Below are positions 34,596-43,039 of a stretch of 64,000 bases of DNA, piece by piece. The stretch's first letter is position 1, and every line of letters begins with the position of its first letter. The DNA is taken from the NCBI GenBank assembly GCA_035318505.1, contig DATHEQ010000089.1, forward strand, positions 3,660 through 67,659, in the 5' to 3' direction. Origin of the DNA: DASWDH01 sp035318505. Its GTDB lineage: Bacteria; Myxococcota_A; Polyangia; Polyangiales; Polyangiaceae. The position numbers were made by a program, and so were the translations under genes. Below the pieces are notes generated by a model, which ran no database searches, was not told the origin of the DNA, and was given only the letters and a program-made list of their open reading frames with translations.

Positions 34596-34640
34596 GCGCT
34601 TCTGTACGCATACCGCTGTCCCCAGTTTCGCTCGTTCTAT

Positions 34641-36083
34641 CTAGATGACGAACTTGTCGACGAACTCGTGCACGGGTGTCGCATCGAGGCGCCCCGCGTC
34701 GAGACAGAGCGCGAGAATGGCGTCGCGCTGCTTGGTCGGAAAGCGTCGCGTCAGGTTGGTGCGAAATTTTGCCTCGAGGAGCGGAATCCCCTCCGCGCGC
34801 CGCCGACGATGGCCGACCGGATATTCCACCAGCACCTTGCGGGTCTTGGTGCCGTCCTTGAACGTGATCTGAAGTTGGTTGGCGATCGAGCGCTTCTTCG
34901 GATCGAGGTAGTCGCGCGAATACTGCTTGTTCTCGACGCACACCATCGTCGACCTGAGAGTGTCGATGCGCGGGTCGCGCGCCACGTCGTCTTCGTAATC
35001 CGCGGCAGTGAGGCTCCCCTTGAGGAGCCCGATGGCCACCATGTACTGAATGCAGTGGTCGCGATCGGCGGGATTGTGGAGGGGCCCTTTCTTGTCGATG
35101 ATCCGGATCGCCGATTCGTGGGTCACGATTTCGACCTTCTTGATTTCCGCGACGCGGGTCTTTACTTCCGGATGCAGCAAAATCGCTGCTTCGACCGCCG
35201 TCTGGGCATGGAATTCGGCGGGGAACGAGATCTTGAAAAGTACGTTCTCCATGACGTACGAGCCGTACCGCCGTTGAAACTTGAAGGCTTTGCCTTTGAA
35301 GAGGACCTCGTAAAACCCCCACGTCTCGGCGCTGAGCACGGAGGGATAGCCCATCTCCCCCGTACGCGCGATGAGCGCCAGCCGCACGGCGCGGCTCGTC
35401 GCATCGCCCGCCGCCCACGATTTGCGGGAGCCGGTGTTGGGAGCGTGCCGGTAGGTGCGAAGGCTCTGACCGTCGACGAACGCGTGCGACAAGGCGCGCA
35501 CGATCTCTTCGCGCGAGAGGCCGAGCATTTCCGCCACCACTGCGGTGGACGCGACCTTGACGAGCACCACGTGATCGAGACCGACGCGGTTGAAGCTGTT
35601 CTCGAGGGCGATGATGCCCTGAATCTCGTGCGCTTTGATCATCGCCGTCAGCACGTCGCGCATGGTGCGAGGGGCTTTACCGCCCGCGACCGCGGTGCGT
35701 GAGAGCCAATCGGCGGTGGCGAGAATGCCCCCGAGATTGTCGGAGGGATGTCCCCACTCGGCGGCGAGCCACGTGTCGTTGAAATCGAGCCAGCGAATCA
35801 TGGCGCCGATATTGAAAGCAGCCTGCACGGGGTCGAGCTGAAACTGCGTGCCTGGAACCCTGGCCCCGTTGGTCATCGAGGCTCCGGGGACGACGGGGCC
35901 GAGGAGCTTGGTGCAGGCGGGATATTCGAGGGCTTCGAGGCCGCAGCCCAGCGTGTCCATGAGGCAGAGCCGCGCGGTGTCGTACGCTTCGGGGCTCTTG
36001 ACGGCGTATTGGGAAACGTACTCGGCGATGTCGACCAGAACTCGATCGGTCTTCGGACGAACGTTGGAAATCGCAGATGACAT
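34641..36083 (-). CDS. prpD: 2-methylcitrate dehydratase
   Basis: MmgE/PrpD-family enzyme, 480 residues, close to E. coli PrpD in length. Family signatures include LVDIAEYVSQYAVKSPEAYDTARLCLMDTLGCGLEAL at the N terminus, RWLDFNDTWLAAEWGHPSDNLGGILATAD (about 97-125), SHAFVDGQSLRTYRHAPNTGSRKSWAAGDA (about 195-224) and the FPAEFHAQTAVEAA block. It dehydrates 2-methylcitrate to 2-methyl-cis-aconitate in the cytosol. It follows prpC by 13 bases in the order START-prpB-prpC-prpD. The methylcitrate cycle removes propionyl-CoA, which steroid side chains and rings yield, matching the presumed regulon. No acnD/prpF pair is present, so aconitase is presumed to do the hydration step. Confidence 0.93.
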   Translation of the reverse strand: MSSAISNVRPKTDRVLVDIAEYVSQYAVKSPEAYDTARLCLMDTLGCGLEALEYPACTKLLGPVVPGASMTNGARVPGTQFQLDPVQAAFNIGAMIRWLDFNDTWLAAEWGHPSDNLGGILATADWLSRTAVAGGKAPRTMRDVLTAMIKAHEIQGIIALENSFNRVGLDHVVLVKVASTAVVAEMLGLSREEIVRALSHAFVDGQSLRTYRHAPNTGSRKSWAAGDATSRAVRLALIARTGEMGYPSVLSAETWGFYEVLFKGKAFKFQRRYGSYVMENVLFKISFPAEFHAQTAVEAAILLHPEVKTRVAEIKKVEIVTHESAIRIIDKKGPLHNPADRDHCIQYMVAIGLLKGSLTAADYEDDVARDPRIDTLRSTMVCVENKQYSRDYLDPKKRSIANQLQITFKDGTKTRKVLVEYPVGHRRRRAEGIPLLEAKFRTNLTRRFPTKQRDAILALCLDAGRLDATPVHEFVDKFVI

Positions 36084-36096
36084 GCGCGCGCTCGGT

Positions 36097-37257
36097 CTAC
36101 TTTCGCTCGGCGATGGGAATCCACGCCCGTGGCTCGGGGCCGACGTACTCCGCGGCGGGGCGAATGATCTTGTTGTCGGCGCGCTGTTCGATGATGTGGG
36201 CCGACCAACCCGATATCCGCGCCATGACGAATAGAGGCGTGAACATGGCGGTGGGGATCCCCATGCGGTGGTAAGACACCGCGCTCATCCAATCGACGTT
36301 GGGGAACATCTTCTTTTCGCGCCGCATCACGGCCTCGATGCGATCGGCCACCTCGAAGAGCGTCGTGCTCTTCGCTTCTTCCGAGAGACGCCGCGCCACC
36401 TCGCGGATCACGGCATGGCGTGGGTCGGAGACGGTGTAAACGGGATGTCCGAAGCCCATCACGATCTCTTTTTTGCCGATCCGGCGCAGAATGTCGGCTT
36501 CTGCTTCATCGGCGGTCGCGTAGCGCGATTGGGTCTCGTAGGCGACCTCGTTCGCTCCACCGTGCTTCGGTCCGCGCAGCGCGCCAATACCGCCGCACAC
36601 GGCGGAATAGATGTCGGAGCCGGTGCCGGCGATGACACGGCAGGTGAAAGTGGACGAGTTGAACTCGTGCTCCGCATAGAGGATGAGGGACGTGTGCATG
36701 GCGCGGACCCATGACGCGGTCGGCGGCTTGCCGTGAAGCAAATGGAGAAAGTGACCGCCGATGGAGTCGTCGTCGGTCTCGACCTCGGCGCGCCGGCCGT
36801 CGCGGCTGAAGTGGTGCCAATAGGCGAGTGCCGACCCGAGCGATGCCAGAAGTCGATCGGCGACGTTGCGAGCCCCCGCAGGCGCGTGATCCGCTTTCTC
36901 GGGAAGAACGGCGCCCAGCACGGATACGGCGGTGCGCAGCACGTCCATCGGGTGAGCGGATGAGGGGAGCGCCTCGAGCGCCGCCTTGACGTTGGGGGGA
37001 AGGGCGCGCAGCCCTTTGAGCTTGGCCTTGTAGGCCTCGAGCTCGGCGTGGGTCGGTAGTTTCTCGTGGACGATCAGGTGCGCCACTTCCTCGAACTCGG
37101 CGCGATGCGCGAACTCGAGAATGTCGTACCCGCGATAACGCAGATCGTTTCCCGTCGCCCCCACGGTAGAGAGCGCTGTCGTGCCCGCAAAAACCCCGGA
37201 CAGAGCCACCGACTTTTTGGACTTACCGCCTCCCGCGTCGGCAATAGCTCCGCTCAT
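36097..37257 (-). CDS. prpC: 2-methylcitrate synthase
   Basis: Citrate synthase superfamily, 386 residues, the short form typical of PrpC. Key segments: TTALSTVGATGNDLRYRGYDI near the N terminus, EHEFNSSTFTCRVIAGTGSDIYSAVCGGIGALRGPKHGGANE with active-site His, and MGFGHPVY with the second His; the catalytic Asp lies in the following third of the protein. It condenses propionyl-CoA with oxaloacetate. Its start overlaps the prpB stop by four bases. Sequence alone cannot fully separate PrpC from citrate synthase; the operon with prpB and prpD decides it. Confidence 0.92.
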   Translation of the reverse strand: MSGAIADAGGGKSKKSVALSGVFAGTTALSTVGATGNDLRYRGYDILEFAHRAEFEEVAHLIVHEKLPTHAELEAYKAKLKGLRALPPNVKAALEALPSSAHPMDVLRTAVSVLGAVLPEKADHAPAGARNVADRLLASLGSALAYWHHFSRDGRRAEVETDDDSIGGHFLHLLHGKPPTASWVRAMHTSLILYAEHEFNSSTFTCRVIAGTGSDIYSAVCGGIGALRGPKHGGANEVAYETQSRYATADEAEADILRRIGKKEIVMGFGHPVYTVSDPRHAVIREVARRLSEEAKSTTLFEVADRIEAVMRREKKMFPNVDWMSAVSYHRMGIPTAMFTPLFVMARISGWSAHIIEQRADNKIIRPAAEYVGPEPRAWIPIAERK

Positions 37258-38144
37258 TTGCCTTTCTCCTTCGCGAACACGCGGTCGAGCGTCTCTTCGT
37301 AAGCGTGATAGTCGAGATAGCGGTAAAGGTCGTCGCGCGTTTGCATCGTTGCCAGCACGCCCTTTTGAGTCCCCTCCTCACGGAGGGCCGCGTAGACCTT
37401 CAGCGCGGCGGCGTTCATGGCGCGAAAAGCCGAGAGAGGATAGAGCGCGATGGCGACGTTGGCCGAGCGAAGCTCGTCCAATGTAAAGAGCGGTGTCGCG
37501 CCGAACTCGGTGATGTTGGCGAGAACGGGGGCCTCAACAGCGTCGGCAAATTTGCGAAAGGTGGCCAGATCGGGCACCGCTTCGGGGAAAACGGCATCGG
37601 CACCGGCCTCCACACACGCTGCTGCGCGCGCAACCGCCGCATCGAGCCCTTCCACCGCGAGAGCATCGGTGCGCGCCATGATGACGAACTCGGCATCGGT
37701 GCGCGCATCGACTGCGGCTTTGATGCGGTCGATCATCTCGTCGGGCGAAACGATCTGCTTGCCGGGGCGATGGCCACAGCGTTTGGCACCCACCTGATCT
37801 TCGATGTGCATGCCGGCCGCGCCGAACTTCACCAACGATTTGACGGTACGCGCGATGTTGAATGCGCTCGGACCGAAACCGGTGTCGACGTCGACGAGCA
37901 GAGGCAGCGCGCATACGTCGGTAATGCGGCGAACGTCGGTGAGCACGTCGTCGAGCCCGGTGATGCCCAGATCGGGCACGCCGAGCGAGCCCGCTGCCAC
38001 GCCGCCCCCCGAGAGGTAGACGGCGCGAAAGCCGGACGCCTCGGCCAGACGCGCATGATAGGCGTTGATTGCGCCCGGACACTGGAGAGGTTTTTCGGCC
38101 TTGATGGCGGCGCGGAGTTTCGCGCCCGCCGATACGGTGCTCAT
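37254..38144 (-). CDS. prpB: 2-methylisocitrate lyase
   Basis: PEP mutase/isocitrate lyase superfamily, 296 residues, the usual PrpB length. The barrel begins with CPGAINAYHARLAEASGFRAVYLSGGGVA. Metal-binding acids are in DVDTGFG and HIEDQ, and the signature loop is AKRCGHRPGK (the KRCGH motif with the catalytic cysteine). It splits 2-methylisocitrate into pyruvate and succinate, ending the methylcitrate cycle. It is encoded 37 bases downstream of the START-domain gene and is coupled to prpC. No PrpR-type regulator is adjacent; the operator at 38985 is the only recognisable control element. Confidence 0.94.
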   Translation of the reverse strand: MSTVSAGAKLRAAIKAEKPLQCPGAINAYHARLAEASGFRAVYLSGGGVAAGSLGVPDLGITGLDDVLTDVRRITDVCALPLLVDVDTGFGPSAFNIARTVKSLVKFGAAGMHIEDQVGAKRCGHRPGKQIVSPDEMIDRIKAAVDARTDAEFVIMARTDALAVEGLDAAVARAAACVEAGADAVFPEAVPDLATFRKFADAVEAPVLANITEFGATPLFTLDELRSANVAIALYPLSAFRAMNAAALKVYAALREEGTQKGVLATMQTRDDLYRYLDYHAYEETLDRVFAKEKGK

Positions 38145-38181
38145 GGTGTCGCTCCGCAGGGTCGCGCGATCGGACCCGGGA

Positions 38182-39000
38182 TCAGTTGAGGTAACCGGAC
38201 TGGGTCAACTCGGCTTTCAATCGGGGGTGATCTTTGATGTCCGCCTTGGCGGTCTGCGTGCGAAGGCGAGAGATGGTGTTGTGAGGCCAGCTCTTCTGGA
38301 ACATGTTGACGATCCATTTGGCGATGGATCCTTTGGGATCGGCATGTACCTCGACGGAGATATGCGTCTTTTTGCCATGCTCCATGGAGGTCAGGACGAA
38401 ATAGCTCTCCATGATCTCGCCGCGCACGAAGTCGGTGGGCGGCGCGAGTGGATCGGTGACGGAGTGCATTTTGAGAATGATCTTCTTGCCAGCGCTATCG
38501 AACTCCAGCTTGGTGCGGGTCACAAAATCGCGGTCTTTCATCACGACCGGCGTGCCGATATGGTCGTAGTGAATGGTCTCCGTTTCGCTGACTTCGCGTA
38601 TCACGCGAGAGTCGACGAGCCGGTCGATCCATTCCGGGGCCCGCGTAGTGTCGACGAGCACGCTCGCCACGCGAACGATCGACGCGTCGACGACCCCCTC
38701 GCCCTTGACGGCAATGAGAGGGCTGCCCGGCACCTCGCGTCGGTAAGCAACGATACCGTCGCTGTCGCCGATCTTTTCCCAAGCGGGGAGTGAGTTCGAA
38801 CGAACCGCGGACGATGCCGGCGGCGGGGCCGGCGCGACTGGCGGCGCCAGCACGGGCCGAGCCGATGCTGAGGCGACCGCGGACGTCGAGGGAGCGGGGG
38901 GCGGCTCGTCGGCGAGCGCGGGGAGAGCGAGCAGGCACCCCAAGACCGCGACGAAAATGACCCGCCACGGGCCCGGTCGCGGAAGTGAAACATGTTTCAT
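38182..39000 (-). CDS. Exported START-domain lipid-binding protein
   Basis: Protein of 272 residues with a signal peptide (WRVIFVAVLGCLLALPALADE) and a Pro/Ala/Ser linker to about 70. The remainder is a StAR-related lipid transfer (START) fold: AWEKIGDSDGIVAYRREVPGSPLIAVKGEGVVDAS, APEWIDRLVDSRVIREVSETETIHYDHI and DRDFVTRTKLEFDS. START domains bind sterols, phospholipids or ceramides in a deep pocket. I chose ATG 39000 because it gives a clean signal peptide; the longer frame starts at 39111. The KstR-like palindrome covers codons 1-6. It leads the prpBCD operon. A role as periplasmic sterol carrier is an inference from fold plus context. Confidence 0.85.
   Translation of the reverse strand: MKHVSLPRPGPWRVIFVAVLGCLLALPALADEPPPAPSTSAVASASARPVLAPPVAPAPPPASSAVRSNSLPAWEKIGDSDGIVAYRREVPGSPLIAVKGEGVVDASIVRVASVLVDTTRAPEWIDRLVDSRVIREVSETETIHYDHIGTPVVMKDRDFVTRTKLEFDSAGKKIILKMHSVTDPLAPPTDFVRGEIMESYFVLTSMEHGKKTHISVEVHADPKGSIAKWIVNMFQKSWPHNTISRLRTQTAKADIKDHPRLKAELTQSGYLN
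38985..38998. promoter_or_regulatory. KstR-like operator, site 3 (START-prpBCD operon)
   Basis: TGAAACATGTTTCA is a perfect 14-base palindrome fitting TnnAACnnGTTnnA. It coincides with the first codons (Met-Lys-His-Val-Ser) of the START gene. No strong ribosome site precedes that ATG, so either the message has a very short or no leader and the repressor sits at the transcription start, or the true promoter is further upstream and binding acts as a roadblock. Confidence 0.6.
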
Positions 39001-39150
39001 TCTTGTAGGATCCCGGCTTTTGTGCGGCTTGTCAATCGCCCGCCTGGGAGAGAAGCGCACATTCACCGCCGACATGCGCGGAACGGCGCGTTCAGAAGAG
39101 CGAACCCGCACGCCGGAAACGCGCGTTCGATTGGCGGTGGCCGGCGACGG

Positions 39151-40023
39151 TCAGCCGCCGATGGCTGTTGCCGTGGAAGGGTCCATTCCGGTGGCCGTGC
39201 CCGTTCCCGTCGCAGTACCGGTTCCGGTTCCCGTGCCGGTCGTCCCCATGCCCGTCCCCGATCCTCGCCCGGTGGTCGTTCCCGTCGCCGTGCCAGTGTT
39301 GCCCCGGCCCATTGCGGTGCCTGTCGCCGTGCCGGTTCCCGTACCTGTGCCGGTGGCGGTGCCCGTCGTTCCGGTACCCATATTGCCGAATCCGGCGGCG
39401 TTGCCGAAAGCCGTCGCGTTGCCGATTGCGTTGCCGAAGGCTGTCGCATTGCCGACTGCGTTGCCGAAGGCAGTCGCGTTGCCGATTGCGTTGCCGAAGG
39501 CTGTCGCGTTGCCGAAGGCTGTCGCATTGCCGAAGGCCGTCGCATTGCCGAAGGCCGTCGCGTTGCCGAAGGCCGTCGCGTTGCCGAAGGCTGTCGCGTT
39601 GCCGATGCCGCCGAACCCACCGTCGCCAAAGCCGAAGCCCGTCGCGTTGCCAAACGCATTTCCGAACCCGCCGTCGCCAAAACCGAAGCCGGTCGCGTTC
39701 CCAATGGCATTGCCGAACCCTGTCGCGTTGCCGAATCCGCCGTCGCCAAAGCCGAAACCGGTGCCTGTCGTCCCAGTGCCTGTCGTCCCAGTGCCCGTCG
39801 TGCCGCTGCCCGTGGTACCCGTTCCGGAACCAACGCCCGTCGCATCGCCGCCGCTCACGTCGGGCACAGAGACGTCTTCCTGCACGCTGGCATCTGGGAT
39901 CTGCCCCGGACCGCCCGCGCCGGCATCCGCGGCAGGCTGGCCGAAGTTGAGCTCGGTTCTCGCTCCGCAAGACGAAGCCAAAGCGGCGAGAACGACACTT
40001 AGGCCAAAACGGCGGAACGTCAT
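39151..40023 (-). CDS. Lipoprotein with FGNATA hexapeptide and Gly/Thr repeats
   Basis: Surface lipoprotein of 290 residues. The signal peptide ends in ALASSC (Cys19), followed by GARTELN, a start common in myxobacterial lipoproteins. The body is almost entirely repeats: GTGTTG units, then FGFGDGGFGNA-type units, then about a dozen hexapeptides of the form TAFGNA, then more GTGTAT units. No enzyme motif is visible. Regular Phe-Gly-Asn spacing suggests a solenoid, an amyloid-like fibre or an adhesive coat. The ribosome site AAGGAGC lies just before ATG 40023. It is separate from the START operon, whose own start lies about 150 bases downstream. Confidence 0.75.
   Translation of the reverse strand: MTFRRFGLSVVLAALASSCGARTELNFGQPAADAGAGGPGQIPDASVQEDVSVPDVSGGDATGVGSGTGTTGSGTTGTGTTGTGTTGTGFGFGDGGFGNATGFGNAIGNATGFGFGDGGFGNAFGNATGFGFGDGGFGGIGNATAFGNATAFGNATAFGNATAFGNATAFGNATAFGNAIGNATAFGNAVGNATAFGNAIGNATAFGNAAGFGNMGTGTTGTATGTGTGTGTATGTAMGRGNTGTATGTTTGRGSGTGMGTTGTGTGTGTATGTGTATGMDPSTATAIGG
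39384..39763. repeat. Tandem 18-bp (TAFGNA) repeats and longer FGFGDGGFGNA repeats
   Basis: From about 39384 to 39606 the DNA is built of an 18-base unit, roughly TTGCCGAAGGCYGTCGCG on the plus strand, in about a dozen copies that vary at a few synonymous positions or lose part of a unit. From 39610 to 39763 a longer unit encoding FGFGDGGFGNA occurs about three times. All units keep the minus-strand frame, so unit loss or gain would change protein length without frameshift. Confidence 0.8.
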
Positions 40024-40266
40024 AGCTTACAGCTCCTTAAGCTGAATACAGCGCGACCTTGAATTTTTTTATCTTATCATCGCCAATTTCGTTTGGAGAC
40101 AATTATCTTACTGCGATTGAAGGTTTTCTCGCGACCGTAGCTCGGCCTACGCGCGACGCAGCAATAGCGTTGCGAGAGAGCCGGCGCGCCTGTAGAGGTT
40201 ACTTCTCGATCCCCTTCACCGTACCGTTTCGACCCTGCCCACCGCCCCGCGGTATCTTCCTGCACG

Positions 40267-41916
40267 ATGTCAGTCCCCTCTCGTGAATCAGGCGCACCGA
40301 GTAACTCCGTCCCCCCTCGTGCGGATGAGCGGATTCGCGTGAGCTTTCCAGCTCGAAAATCGCCCTCGATTCGACCTAGCACGCCGCGCAGCCTCGCCAG
40401 TCGCGTGTCCGAGGTGGCGGGGCTCGACCTCCGCTCGGTGGGCCTTCTCCGGATCGGCATCGCGGTGTGCCTGCTCATCGATTTAGCGGGACGAGCGACC
40501 GACCTGGAGGCGCACTACACCGACCTTGGCATCTTCCCACGCGACGTCGCCATCGAGACAGCCGACGCTTGGCACATCTCCCTTCACTTTGCGAATGGGC
40601 AATACGCCTTTCAGGCCATTCTCTTTGCGATGGCGGCATTGTCTGCCTTCTGTCTCTTACTCGGTCTGCAGACGCGCTTTGCAGCTATGGCCAGCTGGGT
40701 CTTCATCGTTTCGCTGCAGAACCGCAACTTCATCATTCTCAACGGCGCCGACGTTCTCTTGCGCATGATCCTCTTTTTTGGTCTCTTCCTTCCGCTCGGC
40801 GCCCGATTTTCCATCGATCGCCTGCGCGGCATCAGCCGGCCCGCGGCGGAGACGAACTGGATCGCCACGTCGGGCACCGTTTTTTACACACTGCAATTCA
40901 TGTTCGTTTACATTTTCGCCGGGCTCATCAAATCGGAGATCCCGGCGTGGCGAGAGGGTACGGGCCTCGCCTACGCTTTGCGGAGCCCGGAGTTTGCCGA
41001 GCCCCTCGGTCTCAAGGTCGTCGAAAGCGTGGCCACCATGCACGTTTTCAACAATGTCGTGATCGTCGGCGAGTTGTTCGGGTCTTTGCTGCTCCTCTTG
41101 CCGGTGTGGAACGCCGCGGCGCGCATGGCCGTGGTGCTCGCTTTTTCGGCCCTTCATCTTTTGATCGCGGCAACGATGAGCGTGGGCATGTTTCCTCTGG
41201 TCGGGATCGTCGCCGCCTTCGCGTTCTTGCCGTCGGTGTTTTGGGATCACGCGACGCGCATCGTTGCTGAGAGGGCCCCCTTTCTGGTGCGCGGCGTCGA
41301 ACGTCTTTCGTCGTGGCTGCGGCCGCCCATCCGAGCTCGGCTCGATGCATTGGCGGAGCGCCCGCCTCCCGCGCTGCGACGCTGGGGCGCTTCATTGTTC
41401 GGAGCGGGCTGCATGATTCTCGTCTTGCTTTGCAACGTCGCTACGTTCCGGCCGCTTCCGTTTGCCATCCCGCAAAAGCTGCAATGGATCACGCCGATGC
41501 TGCGTCTCGAGCAACGTTGGGACATGTTTGCGGCTCCACTCACGGCGGGGGGATGGTTCGTGATCCCGGCTCGCCTCACATCGGGCGCGGAAGTGGATCT
41601 TGCCACCATGAAGCCGGCCGTCTCGTGGGACGAACCGCCGCTCGTGGGCGACACTTACGCCAACGCGCGTTGGAAAAAGTATTTCATGAACATCAGTGTT
41701 CCGCCTTATTCGCAGCACCGGCTGCTCTTCGGACGGTACCTGTGTCGCTCGTGGAACGAAACGCACCCGGGCGCGCAGAGCCTCGAAGCGTTCAAGATCT
41801 ATGTCATGCGGCAGGCGGTCGAGCCCTGGCGAAAGCCCTATCCGGCACAAAAGCAAATGCTATGGCAGCACGAGTGCCGCGATGGTCTTTTGCAGAAGTG
41901 GGGCTCGCTACTCTGA
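40267..41916 (+). CDS. HTTM-domain membrane protein (vitamin K-dependent carboxylase-like)
   Basis: Integral membrane protein of 549 residues. After about 55 residues of Ser/Arg/Pro-rich cytoplasmic tail comes the HTTM region (about 57-340; VGLLRIGIAVCLLIDLAGRATDLEAHYTDLGIFPR and QNRNFIILNGADVLLRMILFFGLFLPLGARFS), which has several hydrophobic helices and is typical of bacterial relatives of gamma-glutamyl carboxylase. A further helix near 380 precedes a soluble C-terminal domain rich in Trp and charged residues (about 400-549). Bacterial HTTM proteins have no firmly known substrate. The S41 protease gene starts 11 bases after its stop, so the two are probably co-expressed. Confidence 0.82.
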   Translation: MSVPSRESGAPSNSVPPRADERIRVSFPARKSPSIRPSTPRSLASRVSEVAGLDLRSVGLLRIGIAVCLLIDLAGRATDLEAHYTDLGIFPRDVAIETADAWHISLHFANGQYAFQAILFAMAALSAFCLLLGLQTRFAAMASWVFIVSLQNRNFIILNGADVLLRMILFFGLFLPLGARFSIDRLRGISRPAAETNWIATSGTVFYTLQFMFVYIFAGLIKSEIPAWREGTGLAYALRSPEFAEPLGLKVVESVATMHVFNNVVIVGELFGSLLLLLPVWNAAARMAVVLAFSALHLLIAATMSVGMFPLVGIVAAFAFLPSVFWDHATRIVAERAPFLVRGVERLSSWLRPPIRARLDALAERPPPALRRWGASLFGAGCMILVLLCNVATFRPLPFAIPQKLQWITPMLRLEQRWDMFAAPLTAGGWFVIPARLTSGAEVDLATMKPAVSWDEPPLVGDTYANARWKKYFMNISVPPYSQHRLLFGRYLCRSWNETHPGAQSLEAFKIYVMRQAVEPWRKPYPAQKQMLWQHECRDGLLQKWGSLL

Positions 41917-41927
41917 GGACGACGACT

Positions 41928-42986
41928 TTGGTTCGCAGACACTACGCCCGCCTGGTTGCAGTGGCGCTTTTATCGGCGACGGCAATGCTCGGGTGTCACG
42001 CCTCGCAGCGGGGTGGGGACGACGGTGCGCGTGCGCTCCAAGAGCGACACGTCGACGCCGACCGCCTCGGAACGATGTGGAACAGCAGCCCAACCCTCAC
42101 CATGGCCGTGGCCAAGCTCGGCGATCCGTGGACGCGCGTCCTGTCGCCAGCCGAGTCGAAAGCGTTCGTCGATGACGTGAGCTACAAAACCGCCGCCGGA
42201 ATCGGACTGCCCGAGCTACTCGCGATCGACCTCGACGTGCGCGGCTACGCAGTCCAGGTCGTGGATCCGCTCCCCGGGAGTCCGGCCGAACGCGCCGGGC
42301 TGAAGACGGGCGACATCTTGCAAACGATCGACGGCCGTCCGACCGAAGGGCGCCCGTGGAAGGAGATCATGGCCGCCCTTCGTGTTCCCGAAGGTCAAAC
42401 CGTCGAGCTCGGGGTGCGCAACCGGCAGGAAGGTCTCCACAACGTGAAGGTGAAGAGCGAACCTTTGGCGGCGCCGGTTCTCGTCGAGGGGCAAGCCACG
42501 GGCACGTCGACGGCCTCGATCCGGCTACGCGGTTTTACCGATACCTCGCCCAAGGAAGTGGCCGCGCTCTTGGCCAGCCTCGAACCCGCCGAGCTAGAGC
42601 TCGATCTGCGCGACAACCCCGGCGGCTCGGTGACGTCCATGCTTGCGGTGGCCGGACTTTTCGTGGGGGCTCAGCCGGTGCTCGCCATGCGCGGCGCGAA
42701 GGGCACAGAAGACAAGCTCAGCGCGGTCGGCGAACAGCGCTTCGGCGGTCGCCTCACGGTGCGCGTCAACGAAGGGTCCGCCAGCGCAGCCGAGGCGCTG
42801 GCTGTTGCGCTCCGCTACGCCAAACGCGCGTCGATCGTCGGCCGCAAAACATTCGGCAAATGCCTGGTGCACGACGTCGTCCCATTGAGTGATGGGCGAG
42901 CCTTGCTCTTGACCATCGGGCGAATGCACGCGCCGGGGCAACGCCCGTGGTGCGCCGAAGGGGTCACCCCCGACACGTCGGGTTAA
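41928..42986 (+). CDS. S41 C-terminal-processing protease lipoprotein with PDZ domain
   Basis: Exported serine protease of 352 residues starting at TTG 41928, which yields a clean lipoprotein signal (VAVALLSATAMLGC, Cys near 22) 11 bases after the HTTM stop; no ATG in frame gives a comparable signal. A PDZ domain (about 100-180; VVDPLPGSPAERAGLKTGDILQTIDGRP) is followed by the S41 peptidase core. The nucleophile is about Ser286 (NEGSASAAE) and the general base Lys307 (GRKTFGK). CtpA-type enzymes trim C termini of envelope proteins. The paired HTTM protein could be a substrate or partner. It is shorter than E. coli Prc, matching the compact CtpA group. Confidence 0.82.
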   Translation: MVRRHYARLVAVALLSATAMLGCHASQRGGDDGARALQERHVDADRLGTMWNSSPTLTMAVAKLGDPWTRVLSPAESKAFVDDVSYKTAAGIGLPELLAIDLDVRGYAVQVVDPLPGSPAERAGLKTGDILQTIDGRPTEGRPWKEIMAALRVPEGQTVELGVRNRQEGLHNVKVKSEPLAAPVLVEGQATGTSTASIRLRGFTDTSPKEVAALLASLEPAELELDLRDNPGGSVTSMLAVAGLFVGAQPVLAMRGAKGTEDKLSAVGEQRFGGRLTVRVNEGSASAAEALAVALRYAKRASIVGRKTFGKCLVHDVVPLSDGRALLLTIGRMHAPGQRPWCAEGVTPDTSG

Positions 42987-43039
42987 CCGGCGCGGCCCGA
43001 GCTCACTCCTTCGGCATGGGACCGGCGCGCAGCAAGGCG

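Noticed and set aside
39384..39763. CRISPR-like regular repeats
   Set aside because: Units are tandem without spacers, keep one reading frame and encode TAFGNA or FGFGDGG repeats, so they are coding repeats.
38957..40045. Long plus-strand frame rich in Pro-Val (PVAVPVPV, KAVALPIALP)
   Set aside because: It is the antisense shadow of the repeat lipoprotein gene, which has a proper signal peptide, lipobox and ribosome site.
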